Part shown: piece after piece, positions 55,336-63,588 of the stretch | Position numbering within the stretch: the stretch's first letter is position 1 | Layout of the letters: each line of letters starts with the position of its first letter | Assembly (NCBI GenBank): GCA_965212505.1 | Contig: OZ243123.1 | Span: forward strand, 2,418,001 to 2,482,000 | DNA from: JAHEKO01 sp965212505 | GTDB lineage: Bacteria > Acidobacteriota > Thermoanaerobaculia > Multivoradales > JAHEKO01 | Direction of reading: 5' to 3' | DNA: 64,000 nucleotides | Notes under the pieces: model-generated | The model's input: the letters and a program-made list of their open reading frames with translations, nothing else | Told to the model about the DNA's origin: nothing | The model's database searches: none | Made by a program: the position numbers and the translations under genes

Positions 55336-56268
55336 ATGCAGATCAGGACTGCAGTACGAGAGTTCTGCCACGGCTACTTTGCGACCAGCACTCGCAGCGA
55401 ACTGACGAGGAGAGCCTATGCGTCCGATCTCGCCCAGTTCACCAGCTTTGTTAGGCCGCGGACGCGGCTCCGTTCTCTTTCAGCAGCCTCGATCGAGCGC
55501 TGGGGCACGCACCTTCAAGGCTCCAGCTACTCACCTGCGTCCATTCGGAGGAAGCTCGCGACCCTGCGCGTCTTCTTCTCGTATTGGGTGCGAAAAGGAG
55601 TTCTCGCTGCATCTCCGACCTGGCAGCTGAGAATGCGCTTCGGCCCGACGCTCAGGCTCCCACGATGCTTGACTGAGTCGGAGATTTCGTCTCTGCTTCG
55701 CACGGCGAGGGGCTCCGAACCGCTCATCAAGCACTCCGCTCGGGTCGACCGCTCGTTCCTCTCTCTTCGGAACCGAGCCATCGTCGACCTTCTGTTCGCT
55801 ACCGGGATCCGGGTAGGCGAAGCGTCTTCGCTGGACATCGTTGACTACTGCGACGAGACGAACAGCTTGAGAATCAAGGGCAAAGGCGGGCGGTCTCGCC
55901 TCGCCTTCCTCGTCGACACGGCAGCGATCCACTCGCACACCACCTACCTCGAAGCCCGCAGCCAGATTCGGAGCGCGAGCCCAGCACTGTTCCTCAACGC
56001 CTCGGGCACACGCCTCTCGACACAGGGCTTTGCGTATGGGATCCGGAGTCTCGCTGTAGACGCTGCGATCTCTCGGCGAGTGACTCCACACATGCTGCGA
56101 CACACGGCTGCCACTTGCATGCTCAAGAACGGCGCAGACCTTCGGACAGTGCAGGAGTTCCTCGGTCACGCATCGATACTGACAACCCAGCGGTACACAC
56201 ATGTGGCGAAAGAACACCTGATATCTACACTGCACCGATGTCACCCAGCTCGAGCCTTGCGGGCCTAG
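55336..56268 (+). CDS. Tyrosine recombinase (integrase)
   Basis: 310 residues; GAGGAGGAGCA directly before the ATG at 55336. A core-binding SAM-like domain (RAYASDLAQFTSFV, SIRRKLATLRVFF) is followed by the catalytic domain with every active-site residue: Arg in ATGIRVGEA, Lys in KGKGGR, His-x-x-Arg in HMLRH, His in FLGHAS, and the nucleophile Tyr in RYTHV. It is XerC/D-like rather than integron IntI-like. It points toward a 2.2-kb segment flanked by perfect 25-bp inverted repeats that begin 63 nt after its stop, so it is the likely enzyme acting on them. Confidence 0.92.
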   Translation: MQIRTAVREFCHGYFATSTRSELTRRAYASDLAQFTSFVRPRTRLRSLSAASIERWGTHLQGSSYSPASIRRKLATLRVFFSYWVRKGVLAASPTWQLRMRFGPTLRLPRCLTESEISSLLRTARGSEPLIKHSARVDRSFLSLRNRAIVDLLFATGIRVGEASSLDIVDYCDETNSLRIKGKGGRSRLAFLVDTAAIHSHTTYLEARSQIRSASPALFLNASGTRLSTQGFAYGIRSLAVDAAISRRVTPHMLRHTAATCMLKNGADLRTVQEFLGHASILTTQRYTHVAKEHLISTLHRCHPARALRA

Positions 56269-56331
56269 AGTCGCTCCTCGAGGCGCCTTGAGGACAGCCT
56301 AAACGACTTAACGAAAGGGGCTTAGGGGACC

Positions 56332-56356
56332 ACTATCGATAAGTAGAGATTATCGG
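56332..56356 (+). repeat. Left 25-bp inverted repeat, putative recombination site
   Basis: Identical in inverted orientation to 58502-58526. Inside it, CGATAA (56337-56342) and TTATCG (56350-56355) form inverted 6-bp arms around the asymmetrical spacer GTAGAGA: the classical layout of a tyrosine-recombinase crossover core. An in-frame TAG within it and the GTG at 56359 mean the flavoprotein gene starts immediately after the site. Confidence 0.85.
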
Positions 56357-56358
56357 GC

Positions 56359-57561
56359 GTGCAAGCAGACGTTGTCGTTGCAGGTGGAGGAATCTCTGGC
56401 CTACTCCTGGCTAGCGAACTTTCGAGAAGCCTCGATGTCGTTCTGCTAGAGCAGCGCGACGAGCTCCCGACGAACAAATACTGGCTGACGGACGAGGAGA
56501 GCGCGCAACAGAACCCGACCCTCGAGGACTGCATTGCTACGCGCTACGACACGCTCGACTTCATCGCCTACGATGAAACGTCCGCCACATTGCGAGGTGC
56601 CTATGTCTTGTGGGACACCGAACGGCTCGTCAAGACGCTCGCGGACATCGCGATAAGGGGCGGAACCAGAGTTCTCCTGGGCCGGTGCTTCAAGTCCTAC
56701 CGGCAGACCGCGGGCTACGCGGTTGTAACCACCGGCTCGGAGTCCATTCGAACTCGGCTCATCGTGGACTGCATGGGCTATGAGTCTCCAATCGTCAGCG
56801 CAAAGCGCACCGTGAGCATTCTTGGTTTCTTTGCAATCCAGGGTCGACGCTTCGAGCTGACCGGTGAGCTGGCTCCTGTCGGCCTGCACAACGCCTTGAT
56901 CCAGGGCCGCCCGACGTACTTCGAGCTCTTCCCAGATGGTCTCGGGATGGCATACGGAGCGATGATTCAACCGACGCTACAGCTCTCGGACAAGACGACC
57001 CTTGCCGCCGACTTCCGGTCGGTGCTCGAAATGCCTCCGTACGGCGCCTGCCTACGACCCGCTCCGGATGCCTTGGACAAGAGAGTCTTTGGAATCGTGC
57101 CGGTCGGTGTTCCTCGCGTCTCAGCGCTTGATCGCGTCGCCTTCTTCGGAGAGGCCGCCCAGGCGAACCCGCCGACGAGCGCTACGGGCCTTACGCGAAT
57201 GCTCTACAACTACCGAAGTTTTTCTGCGCACCTCGAGCAGTGTGTTCGCTCGAACCAACTCGACAAGCGATCCATCTCGAGCGGTGCGGTGTCGATGATG
57301 TCTTCTACCCACCGTCGGTTCCAGCTTGCCCTCTTCAGGCGCCTTCTCAACTTCACAAGCGACGACTTTCGAAGACTCGTCATCGAGATCGAACGGAATC
57401 CGGACAGCCTCATCAACGATCTGATCTTCGCGAAGGGCTCTCTGTCCGAACACGCGAAACCGCTGGCGCAGGCCCTTCTGAGGCCGAACGGCCTGCTTGG
57501 AGGGAGCCTCCTGAGGAGCCTTCTGGGAACCCCCCGGCCCTACTCGAGGCCGAGCAGGTAG
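56359..57561 (+). CDS. FAD-dependent flavoprotein, lycopene cyclase/geranylgeranyl reductase-like
   Basis: 400 residues from the GTG at 56359, three nt past the inverted repeat; no other start is possible because of a TAG in the repeat. The N-terminal Rossmann motif is VVVAGGGISGLLLASEL; GEAAQANPPTSATGLTRML near residue 265 is the second FAD contact of the p-hydroxybenzoate hydroxylase superfamily. FTSDDF and a C-terminal helical tail follow. Codon and base use is more AT-rich than its neighbours. No Shine-Dalgarno site is visible. Its 3' end overlaps the convergent membrane-protein gene by 22 nt. Substrate unknown; carotenoid genes are absent. Confidence 0.75.
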   Translation: MQADVVVAGGGISGLLLASELSRSLDVVLLEQRDELPTNKYWLTDEESAQQNPTLEDCIATRYDTLDFIAYDETSATLRGAYVLWDTERLVKTLADIAIRGGTRVLLGRCFKSYRQTAGYAVVTTGSESIRTRLIVDCMGYESPIVSAKRTVSILGFFAIQGRRFELTGELAPVGLHNALIQGRPTYFELFPDGLGMAYGAMIQPTLQLSDKTTLAADFRSVLEMPPYGACLRPAPDALDKRVFGIVPVGVPRVSALDRVAFFGEAAQANPPTSATGLTRMLYNYRSFSAHLEQCVRSNQLDKRSISSGAVSMMSSTHRRFQLALFRRLLNFTSDDFRRLVIEIERNPDSLINDLIFAKGSLSEHAKPLAQALLRPNGLLGGSLLRSLLGTPRPYSRPSR

Positions 57562-58502
57562 TTGAAGAACTGCTTGACCGTCGGGTCGTTGTGGTAGGCG
57601 AGCGAGATCACGAAGAGGATCGAGATCATGTAGGACGGCAGGCTTTTGTAGTCGATAAAGGGCAGGATTTGAGCATTCGTAAGGCCGAGTTCCTTGATCT
57701 CTAACGCTAGGCTGCGGGCATCCTCGAGCTTCGAGTCTCCGAGACGGCTCATCGCCGCGAAAACCCTATGCTGCACGAGCCGGCGAAGCACGTATCTCGG
57801 GTAGAAGTTGTAGAAGAGAGTTGCGGGCAGGAACAGGATCAGGGGCGTCAAGAGGAGCGGTCTTAGGAGTTCGTTCTCGAACTCGAATCCCCCCGTCAAG
57901 GTGCCGCGGAACCCGGCGTAGATAGAAAGAACACCAATCGTGGTCGTGAGCGAAAGGTAGGTCAGCGCGCTCTCGAGGAACAACGGGCTTGCAAGGCGCC
58001 TGAACTCCACTCTGTCCATGACTCGATAGAGGCCGTTGAAAGCCTGAATGACGCTCCAGAAGTGATAGAGCAAGAAGGAGGCGACGTAATAGATAGAGGT
58101 CACCCCGAAAACGACCAGCCAGCCTCTCAGTCCTCCCAACGGCACTCCGTAGAGCAGAGTGAAGATGAGGCCCAGAGTCGATATCGCTGCAGTGAGTGGA
58201 AGTGCCGCTCTGTGTGACGTGCCCGTCTCCAATCGCCCCACGAATGCGGCGACCTCCGGACCCGGTTCCAGGACGTTCCTCAGGTCGTTGGCGAACTGCC
58301 CGCCTTCCCATCGAACGAACGTCGCGAGGCCCCAGCCCAACCCCCACACCCAGATGCCCCAGAGGCGAACCACGGCCAGGTGGAGCAACTGAAGTGCCGC
58401 CTCCTGGCTCTCGAGCAGCCAGACAAGACCTGCCAGAAAGGCAAGCAGCAACACAATGACTCCCACCTGTAGCAGGAGGCTCCGGAGAGCACTAAGAAGC
58501 AC
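57540..58502 (-). CDS. Polytopic membrane protein of unknown function, partner of the flavoprotein in the inverted segment
   Basis: 320 residues from the GTG at 58502, whose first base is the last base of the right repeat; a TAG within the repeat blocks any upstream start. About six to seven hydrophobic segments (GVIVLLLAFLAGLVWLLE, IWVWGLGWGLATFV, ISTLGLIFTLLYG, YYVASFLLYHFW, LTYLSLTTTIGVLSIYAGF, LLTPLILFLPATLFYNF, MISILFVISLAY) and a cytosolic C-terminal helical stretch. No family recognised. It runs antiparallel to the flavoprotein gene, with the mirror-image 5' arrangement. Confidence 0.65.
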   Translation of the reverse strand: MLLSALRSLLLQVGVIVLLLAFLAGLVWLLESQEAALQLLHLAVVRLWGIWVWGLGWGLATFVRWEGGQFANDLRNVLEPGPEVAAFVGRLETGTSHRAALPLTAAISTLGLIFTLLYGVPLGGLRGWLVVFGVTSIYYVASFLLYHFWSVIQAFNGLYRVMDRVEFRRLASPLFLESALTYLSLTTTIGVLSIYAGFRGTLTGGFEFENELLRPLLLTPLILFLPATLFYNFYPRYVLRRLVQHRVFAAMSRLGDSKLEDARSLALEIKELGLTNAQILPFIDYKSLPSYMISILFVISLAYHNDPTVKQFFNYLLGLE

Positions 58503-58526
58503 CGATAATCTCTACTTATCGATAGT
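58502..58526 (-). repeat. Right 25-bp inverted repeat, putative recombination site
   Basis: Perfect reverse complement of 56332-56356, with the same arms (CGATAA 58503-58508, TTATCG 58516-58521) and spacer TCTCTAC. Together they delimit a 2195-bp element. No target-site duplication is visible in the immediate flanks, which argues against a simple transposon. The 58527-58752 stretch outside holds no recognisable gene. Confidence 0.85.
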
Positions 58527-58752
58527 TGTGGCTCAAGTTTACCAGAGCAGGCGGCGCCTTCTTGCGTTGCTTGTCAGGCTCCCTCGCAGCTGGTTTCAGC
58601 CAGAGGTCATTCGGCGCCAGCACTACAGACTAGACGGACACGGCCGCTCGTTTTGCTCGTTCGCATCATCGATTCCCATTCAGCTGTCACAGCCTCTCTT
58701 CGTGAAACGCCGTCGAGAACCTGAGTCTTCGAGCCGCCGTCTATTCCGCAGG

Positions 58753-59364
58753 CTAGTGAGCTCCGACCGGCACGATCACATACCCGGAAGGCAGCCCCTG
58801 GTTGATCATGAAGACGGGACTCGCCTCCCCCGTCGGATCGCCACCGATCTTCGAGTCGTCGAGGTTCGGGGCGTAGAACATCAGGTGTGGGCCGTAGGGG
58901 ATGACTCGGTCGGGCCCCACCGGCACCTTGTTCTTCTGCGAGAGCATGTAGTTGATGCCTGGACTCTGGGGCGCTTTCAGGAGTCCGGAGGCCCACGCCT
59001 CGGCAAGCCTCTCTTTGATGTCGCTCGTGCTGTGTCCCTGCATCTGCAGTTTGCCTCGGAGTAGTGTCTGCTCGAGCAGGGTCGCGGAACCGACCGCATC
59101 GAAGCATTGCGGCTCGTAGGAGTCGCGCTGGCTGCGGCTCACGATGCAGTGGAAGCCGTTGGCGCTCTCACGCGCCAACTCGTAGCCCTTGGCGGTGAGA
59201 ACATAGACACCGGCGGCGTCTTGGATCGTGGCTGGACCGGCTGCCAGGGCTTCCCGGATTTCGGTGTCGCGCTCCATCAGTTCGGGCGACCACTTCTCGG
59301 CGCCGGCGCTCAGACCGACGGGCAGGCAGAACAGGACGGCACAACCTAGCGATGCGACTCTCAT
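58753..59364 (-). CDS. Secreted protein of unknown function
   Basis: 203 residues from the ATG at 59364 (GGAGAGTCTA upstream), with a signal peptide (LGCAVLFCLPVGLSAGAE). No motif that I recognise; FHCIVSRSQRDSYEPQCFDA contains two Cys that could form a disulfide, and the C-terminus is rich in Gly and Pro (NYMLSQKNKVPVGPDRVIPY). It is divergent from the sigma-factor gene and may belong to its regulon (inference). Confidence 0.6.
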   Translation of the reverse strand: MRVASLGCAVLFCLPVGLSAGAEKWSPELMERDTEIREALAAGPATIQDAAGVYVLTAKGYELARESANGFHCIVSRSQRDSYEPQCFDAVGSATLLEQTLLRGKLQMQGHSTSDIKERLAEAWASGLLKAPQSPGINYMLSQKNKVPVGPDRVIPYGPHLMFYAPNLDDSKIGGDPTGEASPVFMINQGLPSGYVIVPVGAH

Positions 59365-59404
59365 TAGACTCTCCTCTTGGGGGTGAACGTCTCGCTTCTA
59401 CCCA

Positions 59405-60028
59405 ATGAGTGATCCGAGTCGGCCCGAGGGTTCGGCCGAACCTTTTGGCAGCTCCATGCCACTCAGGGGTATGCGACCGTCGACTGTGGCGTCAACTCGC
59501 GACCGTGAGTTGGTGCAGCGCTACCTCAGAACTCGAGGGGAAGAGGCCTTCCGGGAGCTCTATCGCACCCACTCCCCCTATCTGTTTGGGCTAGCCATGC
59601 GAGTTTCTGGCGGCCAGCGAAGCGAGGCCGAGGAGGCTTTGCAGGAGGCCTGGCTCCGGGCCGCACAGAAGCTGCCGAACTTCCGCTGGCAGTCGGCGCT
59701 CAAGACTTGGCTCGGCGGCTTCGTCGTCAACTGCTGCCGGGAGCTGATGAGAAAACGTAGGCCCAACGCCCCCCAGCCATCGGAGATCGAGGAGCCCACG
59801 GTCGCCCCCTCGGCCGACGGTCATCTCGATCTGGGTCGACTGCTCGCGTCGCTACCCGAACACCAGCGAATCGTCTTGGTCCTCTACGTCATCGAGGGGT
59901 ATACCCACGACGAGATCGGCGACCTTCTGGGGATAGCACCCGGAACTTCCAAGAGTCGCCTGTTCGAAGCACGCCGCAGCTTGCGGCGCCACCGGACCTC
60001 GCACCACAACCATGGGACTCCAAAATGA
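59405..60028 (+). CDS. ECF-type RNA polymerase sigma factor
   Basis: 207 residues from the ATG at 59405. A ~30-residue leader region precedes sigma-2 (RELYRTHSPYLFGLAMRVSG, EEALQEAWLRAAQKLPNF) and sigma-4 (HQRIVLVLYVIEGYTHDEIG and DLLGIAPGTSKSRLFEARRS). Its TGA overlaps the ATG of the downstream gene, which encodes a one-TM protein in the position of an anti-sigma factor. It is a different sigma type from the one at 22668. Confidence 0.9.
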   Translation: MSDPSRPEGSAEPFGSSMPLRGMRPSTVASTRDRELVQRYLRTRGEEAFRELYRTHSPYLFGLAMRVSGGQRSEAEEALQEAWLRAAQKLPNFRWQSALKTWLGGFVVNCCRELMRKRRPNAPQPSEIEEPTVAPSADGHLDLGRLLASLPEHQRIVLVLYVIEGYTHDEIGDLLGIAPGTSKSRLFEARRSLRRHRTSHHNHGTPK

Positions 60029-60609
60029 CCTCATACGACGACGCCGATCTCAGAGACCTCCGAGACCTGGGTCGCCCTCACGAGCCGCCGCCAGAGCTCG
60101 AAGAGCGTGTGGTCGCCACTCTTCGAGAAGAAGGCCTGATCCAACAACCCGTGTTCAGCCGCCGTAGCGAGGGCTGGCGATGGGCTGCAGCGGCGGCAGC
60201 GCTCCTGGTGTCGGCCCTCGCCGGCTGGATAGCCCACGAGCTATTCGACGAGCGGCCCGGCGCGGGCGTGGCTGACAAGCAATACCTGCTCCTCCTGAGC
60301 GAGCCGAACGGGCTCCGCACCACGAAGAGTGTCCCAGAGCTTGTCGGCGAATACCGAACCTGGGCGAGAAGGCTCGAAACGAAGGGCCGCTTCGTCGCGG
60401 CCCAGAGACTCCAGGGCGAAGCGCGCCGCCTCTACCTCGACGAGACCGGCTCGCCGGCCGTCTCGTCAGGCCTCCGGCGCCAGGCCCCTACAGGATTCTT
60501 CGTGGTTCGTGCCGAGAGTTGGGACGACGCGGTCGCACTGGCCGAGACCAGCCCTCATCTCCTGTACGGAGGCGAGATCCACCTCCGCGAGATCGCGCGC
60601 GACAACTAG
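60025..60609 (+). CDS. One-TM anti-sigma-like protein with YCII-like C-terminal domain
   Basis: 194 residues, ATGA-coupled to the sigma gene. A cytoplasmic N-terminus (DADLRDLRDLGRPHEPPPEL) and a transmembrane helix (AAAAAALLVSALAGWIAHEL, about 52-71) are followed by an extracytoplasmic domain. Its segments KQYLLLLSEPNGL, GEYRTWARRLETKGRFVAA and GFFVVRAESWDDAVALAETS are those of a YCII-type fold. It lacks the zinc motif of classical ZAS anti-sigma factors. A role in restraining the sigma factor is inferred from gene order. Confidence 0.7.
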   Translation: MTSYDDADLRDLRDLGRPHEPPPELEERVVATLREEGLIQQPVFSRRSEGWRWAAAAAALLVSALAGWIAHELFDERPGAGVADKQYLLLLSEPNGLRTTKSVPELVGEYRTWARRLETKGRFVAAQRLQGEARRLYLDETGSPAVSSGLRRQAPTGFFVVRAESWDDAVALAETSPHLLYGGEIHLREIARDN

Positions 60610-60636
60610 CCGGGGGGCGGGTCGCCACCCCCCGGG
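60610..60636. terminator. GC-rich hairpin between convergent genes (bidirectional terminator)
   Basis: CCGGGGGG (60610-60617) pairs with CCCCCCGG (60628-60635) around CGGGTCGCCA. It starts right after the anti-sigma-like gene's stop and lies just before the helicase 3' end on the other strand. Flanking GTTCTTGT gives a weak T-rich tail on the plus strand. Confidence 0.6.
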
Positions 60637-60646
60637 TTCTTGTCGT

Positions 60647-61900
60647 CTAGCGCCGACGAGGTCGCCGGCGTCGACGCCTGGACGGCGGTCGGTCGCTCGG
60701 AGTCCGACGCTTGGGCGAACTGTCTCCCGCCACCGACTTCGGGAACGAAATGCTCTCGATTCCTTGCACCTCACGACGCGGGATCGGCATCTTGAGTCGC
60801 CGCTCGACCTCCCGCACCATGGAGCGATCTTCCGCGGTGACAAACGTGTAGGCCTTCCCGTGGCGGTCAGCGCGACCCGTGCGTCCGATGCGATGGGTGT
60901 AGGCGTCCGGCGTGTTCGGCATATCGAAGTTCACGACGTGCGAGACCTGCTGCACGTCGATGCCTCGAGCGGCGATGTCGGTCGCTACCAGGACATCGAA
61001 CTTCCCCTTTCGGAAGCCGTTCATCGCCCGTTCGCGCTGGCCCTGGGACATGTTCCCCTGGAGCGCGACCGCCCGATAGCCGGCCCGCTCGAGCTGCTGC
61101 GCCAGCCGACGAGCTCGGTGCTTGGTGCGAGTGAAGACGATCGCCGAGCTCAACTCTCCCTCCGCGAGGATGGCCTTGAGGAGCGGTAGCTTCTGCGAGC
61201 CATCGACTGGATAGAGAGCGTGCTCGATGGTTGCGAGCCGCGTGTTGTGAGCCACGTCGACGACCACCGGATCTGCCAGGACCTGATCGGCAAGCCGACG
61301 GATCTCCTTGGGCATGGTGGCCGAGAACAAGAGCGTCTGGCGGTCCTGCGGCAGCATGGAGAGGATCTGCCGAATGTCGGGCAAGAAGCCCATGTCGAAC
61401 ATGTGGTCCGCCTCGTCCAACACGAGCATCTCGATTCGCTCGAGATGGACGATCCCCTGACCGACCAGATCGAGCAGCCTGCCAGGGCAGGCGACCAGAA
61501 TCTGCGGTCTCTTCGAAAGCGCCTTCCGCTGGGCGAACACCGATACGCCGCCGAAGACAGTGGCCACGCGAAGGTTGGTAAAGCGAGCCAGGCTTTCGAT
61601 CTCGCTACCGATCTGGGCCGCCAGCTCTCGCGTCGGCGCCACGATCAACACGCGCGGGCCGCTTCCAGGCCGGGCCAGAAGGCGCTCGATCGCCGGCAGT
61701 GCAAACGCAGCCGTCTTGCCCGTTCCGGTCTGGGCGAGGCCGAGAACGTCACGACCTTCCAGCGCGGCGGGAACCGCTTCCGTCTGAATGGGTCTGGGTT
61801 GTTCGAAACCGGCCGCGTGAATCCCGCGACCGAGCCTCGTGTCTAGGTCAAACTGAGCGAACCCGTTCTGTGGCTCGCGAATTCGAGTCTGCATACTCAT
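60647..61900 (-). CDS. rhlE: DEAD-box ATP-dependent RNA helicase (RhlE-like)
   Basis: 417 residues from the ATG at 61900 (GGAGTGAGAG upstream). All helicase motifs are present: Q motif FEQPRPIQTEAV, Walker A AQTGTGKT, PTRELA, the DEAD box VLDEADHM, SAT, and the C-terminal VFTRTK, ATDIAARGID and HRIGRTGRA. An arginine-rich tail (about 395-417) is typical of RhlE-type proteins acting in ribosome assembly or RNA decay. The symbol is a best guess within the DEAD group. Confidence 0.9.
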   Translation of the reverse strand: MSMQTRIREPQNGFAQFDLDTRLGRGIHAAGFEQPRPIQTEAVPAALEGRDVLGLAQTGTGKTAAFALPAIERLLARPGSGPRVLIVAPTRELAAQIGSEIESLARFTNLRVATVFGGVSVFAQRKALSKRPQILVACPGRLLDLVGQGIVHLERIEMLVLDEADHMFDMGFLPDIRQILSMLPQDRQTLLFSATMPKEIRRLADQVLADPVVVDVAHNTRLATIEHALYPVDGSQKLPLLKAILAEGELSSAIVFTRTKHRARRLAQQLERAGYRAVALQGNMSQGQRERAMNGFRKGKFDVLVATDIAARGIDVQQVSHVVNFDMPNTPDAYTHRIGRTGRADRHGKAYTFVTAEDRSMVREVERRLKMPIPRREVQGIESISFPKSVAGDSSPKRRTPSDRPPSRRRRRRPRRR

Positions 61901-62132
61901 CTCTCACTCCGGGGCGCAGCACCGATACGACGGCGCACGTCCACCGAGGTCCTTCCCACACAACAGCGATAGGTAAGGGGGGTGTTGGGGGGGCGGCGCG
62001 ACCCGAGGTAGAGATCCTGTTGAGCGCCGGGCTCCGAGGAGTCTCGGAGAGCTTCCAGTATAGGGGATCGGGGGGAGCGCGTCTACGGAGCCAATCTATT
62101 CGGAAACGACCGATTGCGAGGAAGATACCGGT

Positions 62133-63521
62133 TCACCGCTCCGACCCACCTACCTCCGGTACTCGATCTCCAGCGACAAAGATCGCCTCCAGAGACCGCG
62201 TGTTGCGGATGTCGCGACTCGGATCTTCTCGGAGCACCACGAGATCGGCCCGCTTCCCCACAGCGATGGTCCCGACCTCGTCGAGAATGCCCAAGGCCTC
62301 GGCGCCGTTGCGGGTCGCCATCGTGAGGATCTCCAGCGGGGAGATGCCCGCCTCTTGGTAGAGGCCAAGTTCGTGGTGATAGACGACGCCGGGCGTCATC
62401 CAGGAGTTCCCGACATCTGTACCGACTGCGAGCGTCACACCACGCTCGGCATACGCGCGGAGAATGGCGAGGGCACCGGGAACGTAGACGGTCGCCATCA
62501 TCTCGGCTTCTTCCTCGCTGTCGGGGCCGTACTGGGGATGACGCTCGCGCCAGCCCTCGCTCCACCAATCGGCGACGTCGGCGTCGGGAGCAAGTTCGAC
62601 CTGGAACAGAGGCAGGAGCGAGGCGTCCGCCCCGAGGCCCGAGGCTTGGGTGATCGAGACCGTGGGCACGACCACGACACCGGTTGAGACCAAGACTTCG
62701 ACGAGCGCCGCAAAGCGCTCGCCATTTGGTGCATCGGCGTAGGCCTGGTACCACTCCGTGTCCGTGGCACTGTCGGGATCTTCCAGGTTGACGACCTCGT
62801 CCATGTTGGTGCCCCACCCGGAGTGGACCAACATGTCGACTCCTGCGCGCGCCGCCTCTGCCCAGGTCGTCGTCGTCATGTGCCCGATCACGGGCAGCTC
62901 ACGCTGGTGCGCCTCCTCGACAGCTTTCGCGACAAGGGCTGGCGGTAGCCGGTGATAGAGCTTGATGAAGTCGACACCCGCTGCAGCCTGCTCCCGCACC
63001 GCTTGGCGTATCTCCACCTCCGTCGTCACCTCTGTCGCCCAGCCCGCAAGACCCTCTTCCGTCGGCTTCAAGTCGACGATGGGGCCGGCAGTGAACATGT
63101 GCGGACCTCGGTGCTCTCCCTCCCGAATGCGCCGTCGCAAGGCGACGCCGGCGCCGGGACGGGCGCCCGGATTGAGTATGGTCGTCACCCCGTACTCCAA
63201 CAGTCGATCGAGCATCGCCTGGTGAACCGAGCGATCCTCGGGAAAGTGGACGTGAAGGTCCACGAATCCAGGGATCACATAGCGTCCGGAGAGATCGAGG
63301 ACCTCGGCGTCGCCGTCAAAATCCACCTCCCCCACCGGACCGAGGTCCGCGATCCGGTCGCCGCGCAAAACGAGGGTCTGGCGAGGCAACGGAGGCGCCC
63401 CCGAACCGTCGATCACGGTGACGTCCGCGAGCACAATCATCGACGCTTGGGGCTGCGGGTCAGCTTGCCCACAGCCAACCAGAACCGAAAGCAGCACCGC
63501 CGCGCAGCCCATCGAGCGCAC
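62133..63521 (-). CDS. Amidohydrolase lipoprotein
   Basis: About 462 residues from a GTG at 63521 (an ATG at 63512 and a GTG at 63554 are alternatives). The chosen start yields RSMGCAAVLLSVLVGCGQ with lipobox LVGC. The barrel carries DLHVHFPEDR, the carboxylated-Lys region FIKLYHRL, histidines in IGHMTTTTW and LVHSGWG, and Asp in AVGTDVG. GKRADLVVLREDPS closes the domain. It is related to the genes at 23375 and 24783 but is membrane-tethered. Divergent from the SRPBCC gene. Confidence 0.85.
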   Translation of the reverse strand: MRSMGCAAVLLSVLVGCGQADPQPQASMIVLADVTVIDGSGAPPLPRQTLVLRGDRIADLGPVGEVDFDGDAEVLDLSGRYVIPGFVDLHVHFPEDRSVHQAMLDRLLEYGVTTILNPGARPGAGVALRRRIREGEHRGPHMFTAGPIVDLKPTEEGLAGWATEVTTEVEIRQAVREQAAAGVDFIKLYHRLPPALVAKAVEEAHQRELPVIGHMTTTTWAEAARAGVDMLVHSGWGTNMDEVVNLEDPDSATDTEWYQAYADAPNGERFAALVEVLVSTGVVVVPTVSITQASGLGADASLLPLFQVELAPDADVADWWSEGWRERHPQYGPDSEEEAEMMATVYVPGALAILRAYAERGVTLAVGTDVGNSWMTPGVVYHHELGLYQEAGISPLEILTMATRNGAEALGILDEVGTIAVGKRADLVVLREDPSRDIRNTRSLEAIFVAGDRVPEVGGSER

Positions 63522-63588
63522 GAACGGTTTGCTGATCTCTCGCCCAGGCTGCACTGACGTTACTGTAGCAACCAGCGGAAGGAGAACG

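Noticed and set aside
56268..56340. Integron attI/attC beside an integron integrase
   Set aside because: GACTTAAC and CCTAA/TTAGG are present here, but the integrase is XerC/D-like, points toward the segment, and the flanking copies are inverted rather than direct as in cassette arrays.
56332..58526. Simple transposon or insertion sequence with terminal repeats
   Set aside because: No transposase inside and no target duplication visible in the flanks; the repeats have recombinase-core architecture. Not fully excluded.
62032..62049. CTCCGAG-GAGT-CTCGGAG hairpin upstream of the helicase gene
   Set aside because: A clean 7-bp hairpin but without a T-run or link to a start codon; could be a weak terminator of the amidohydrolase gene, too little to call.
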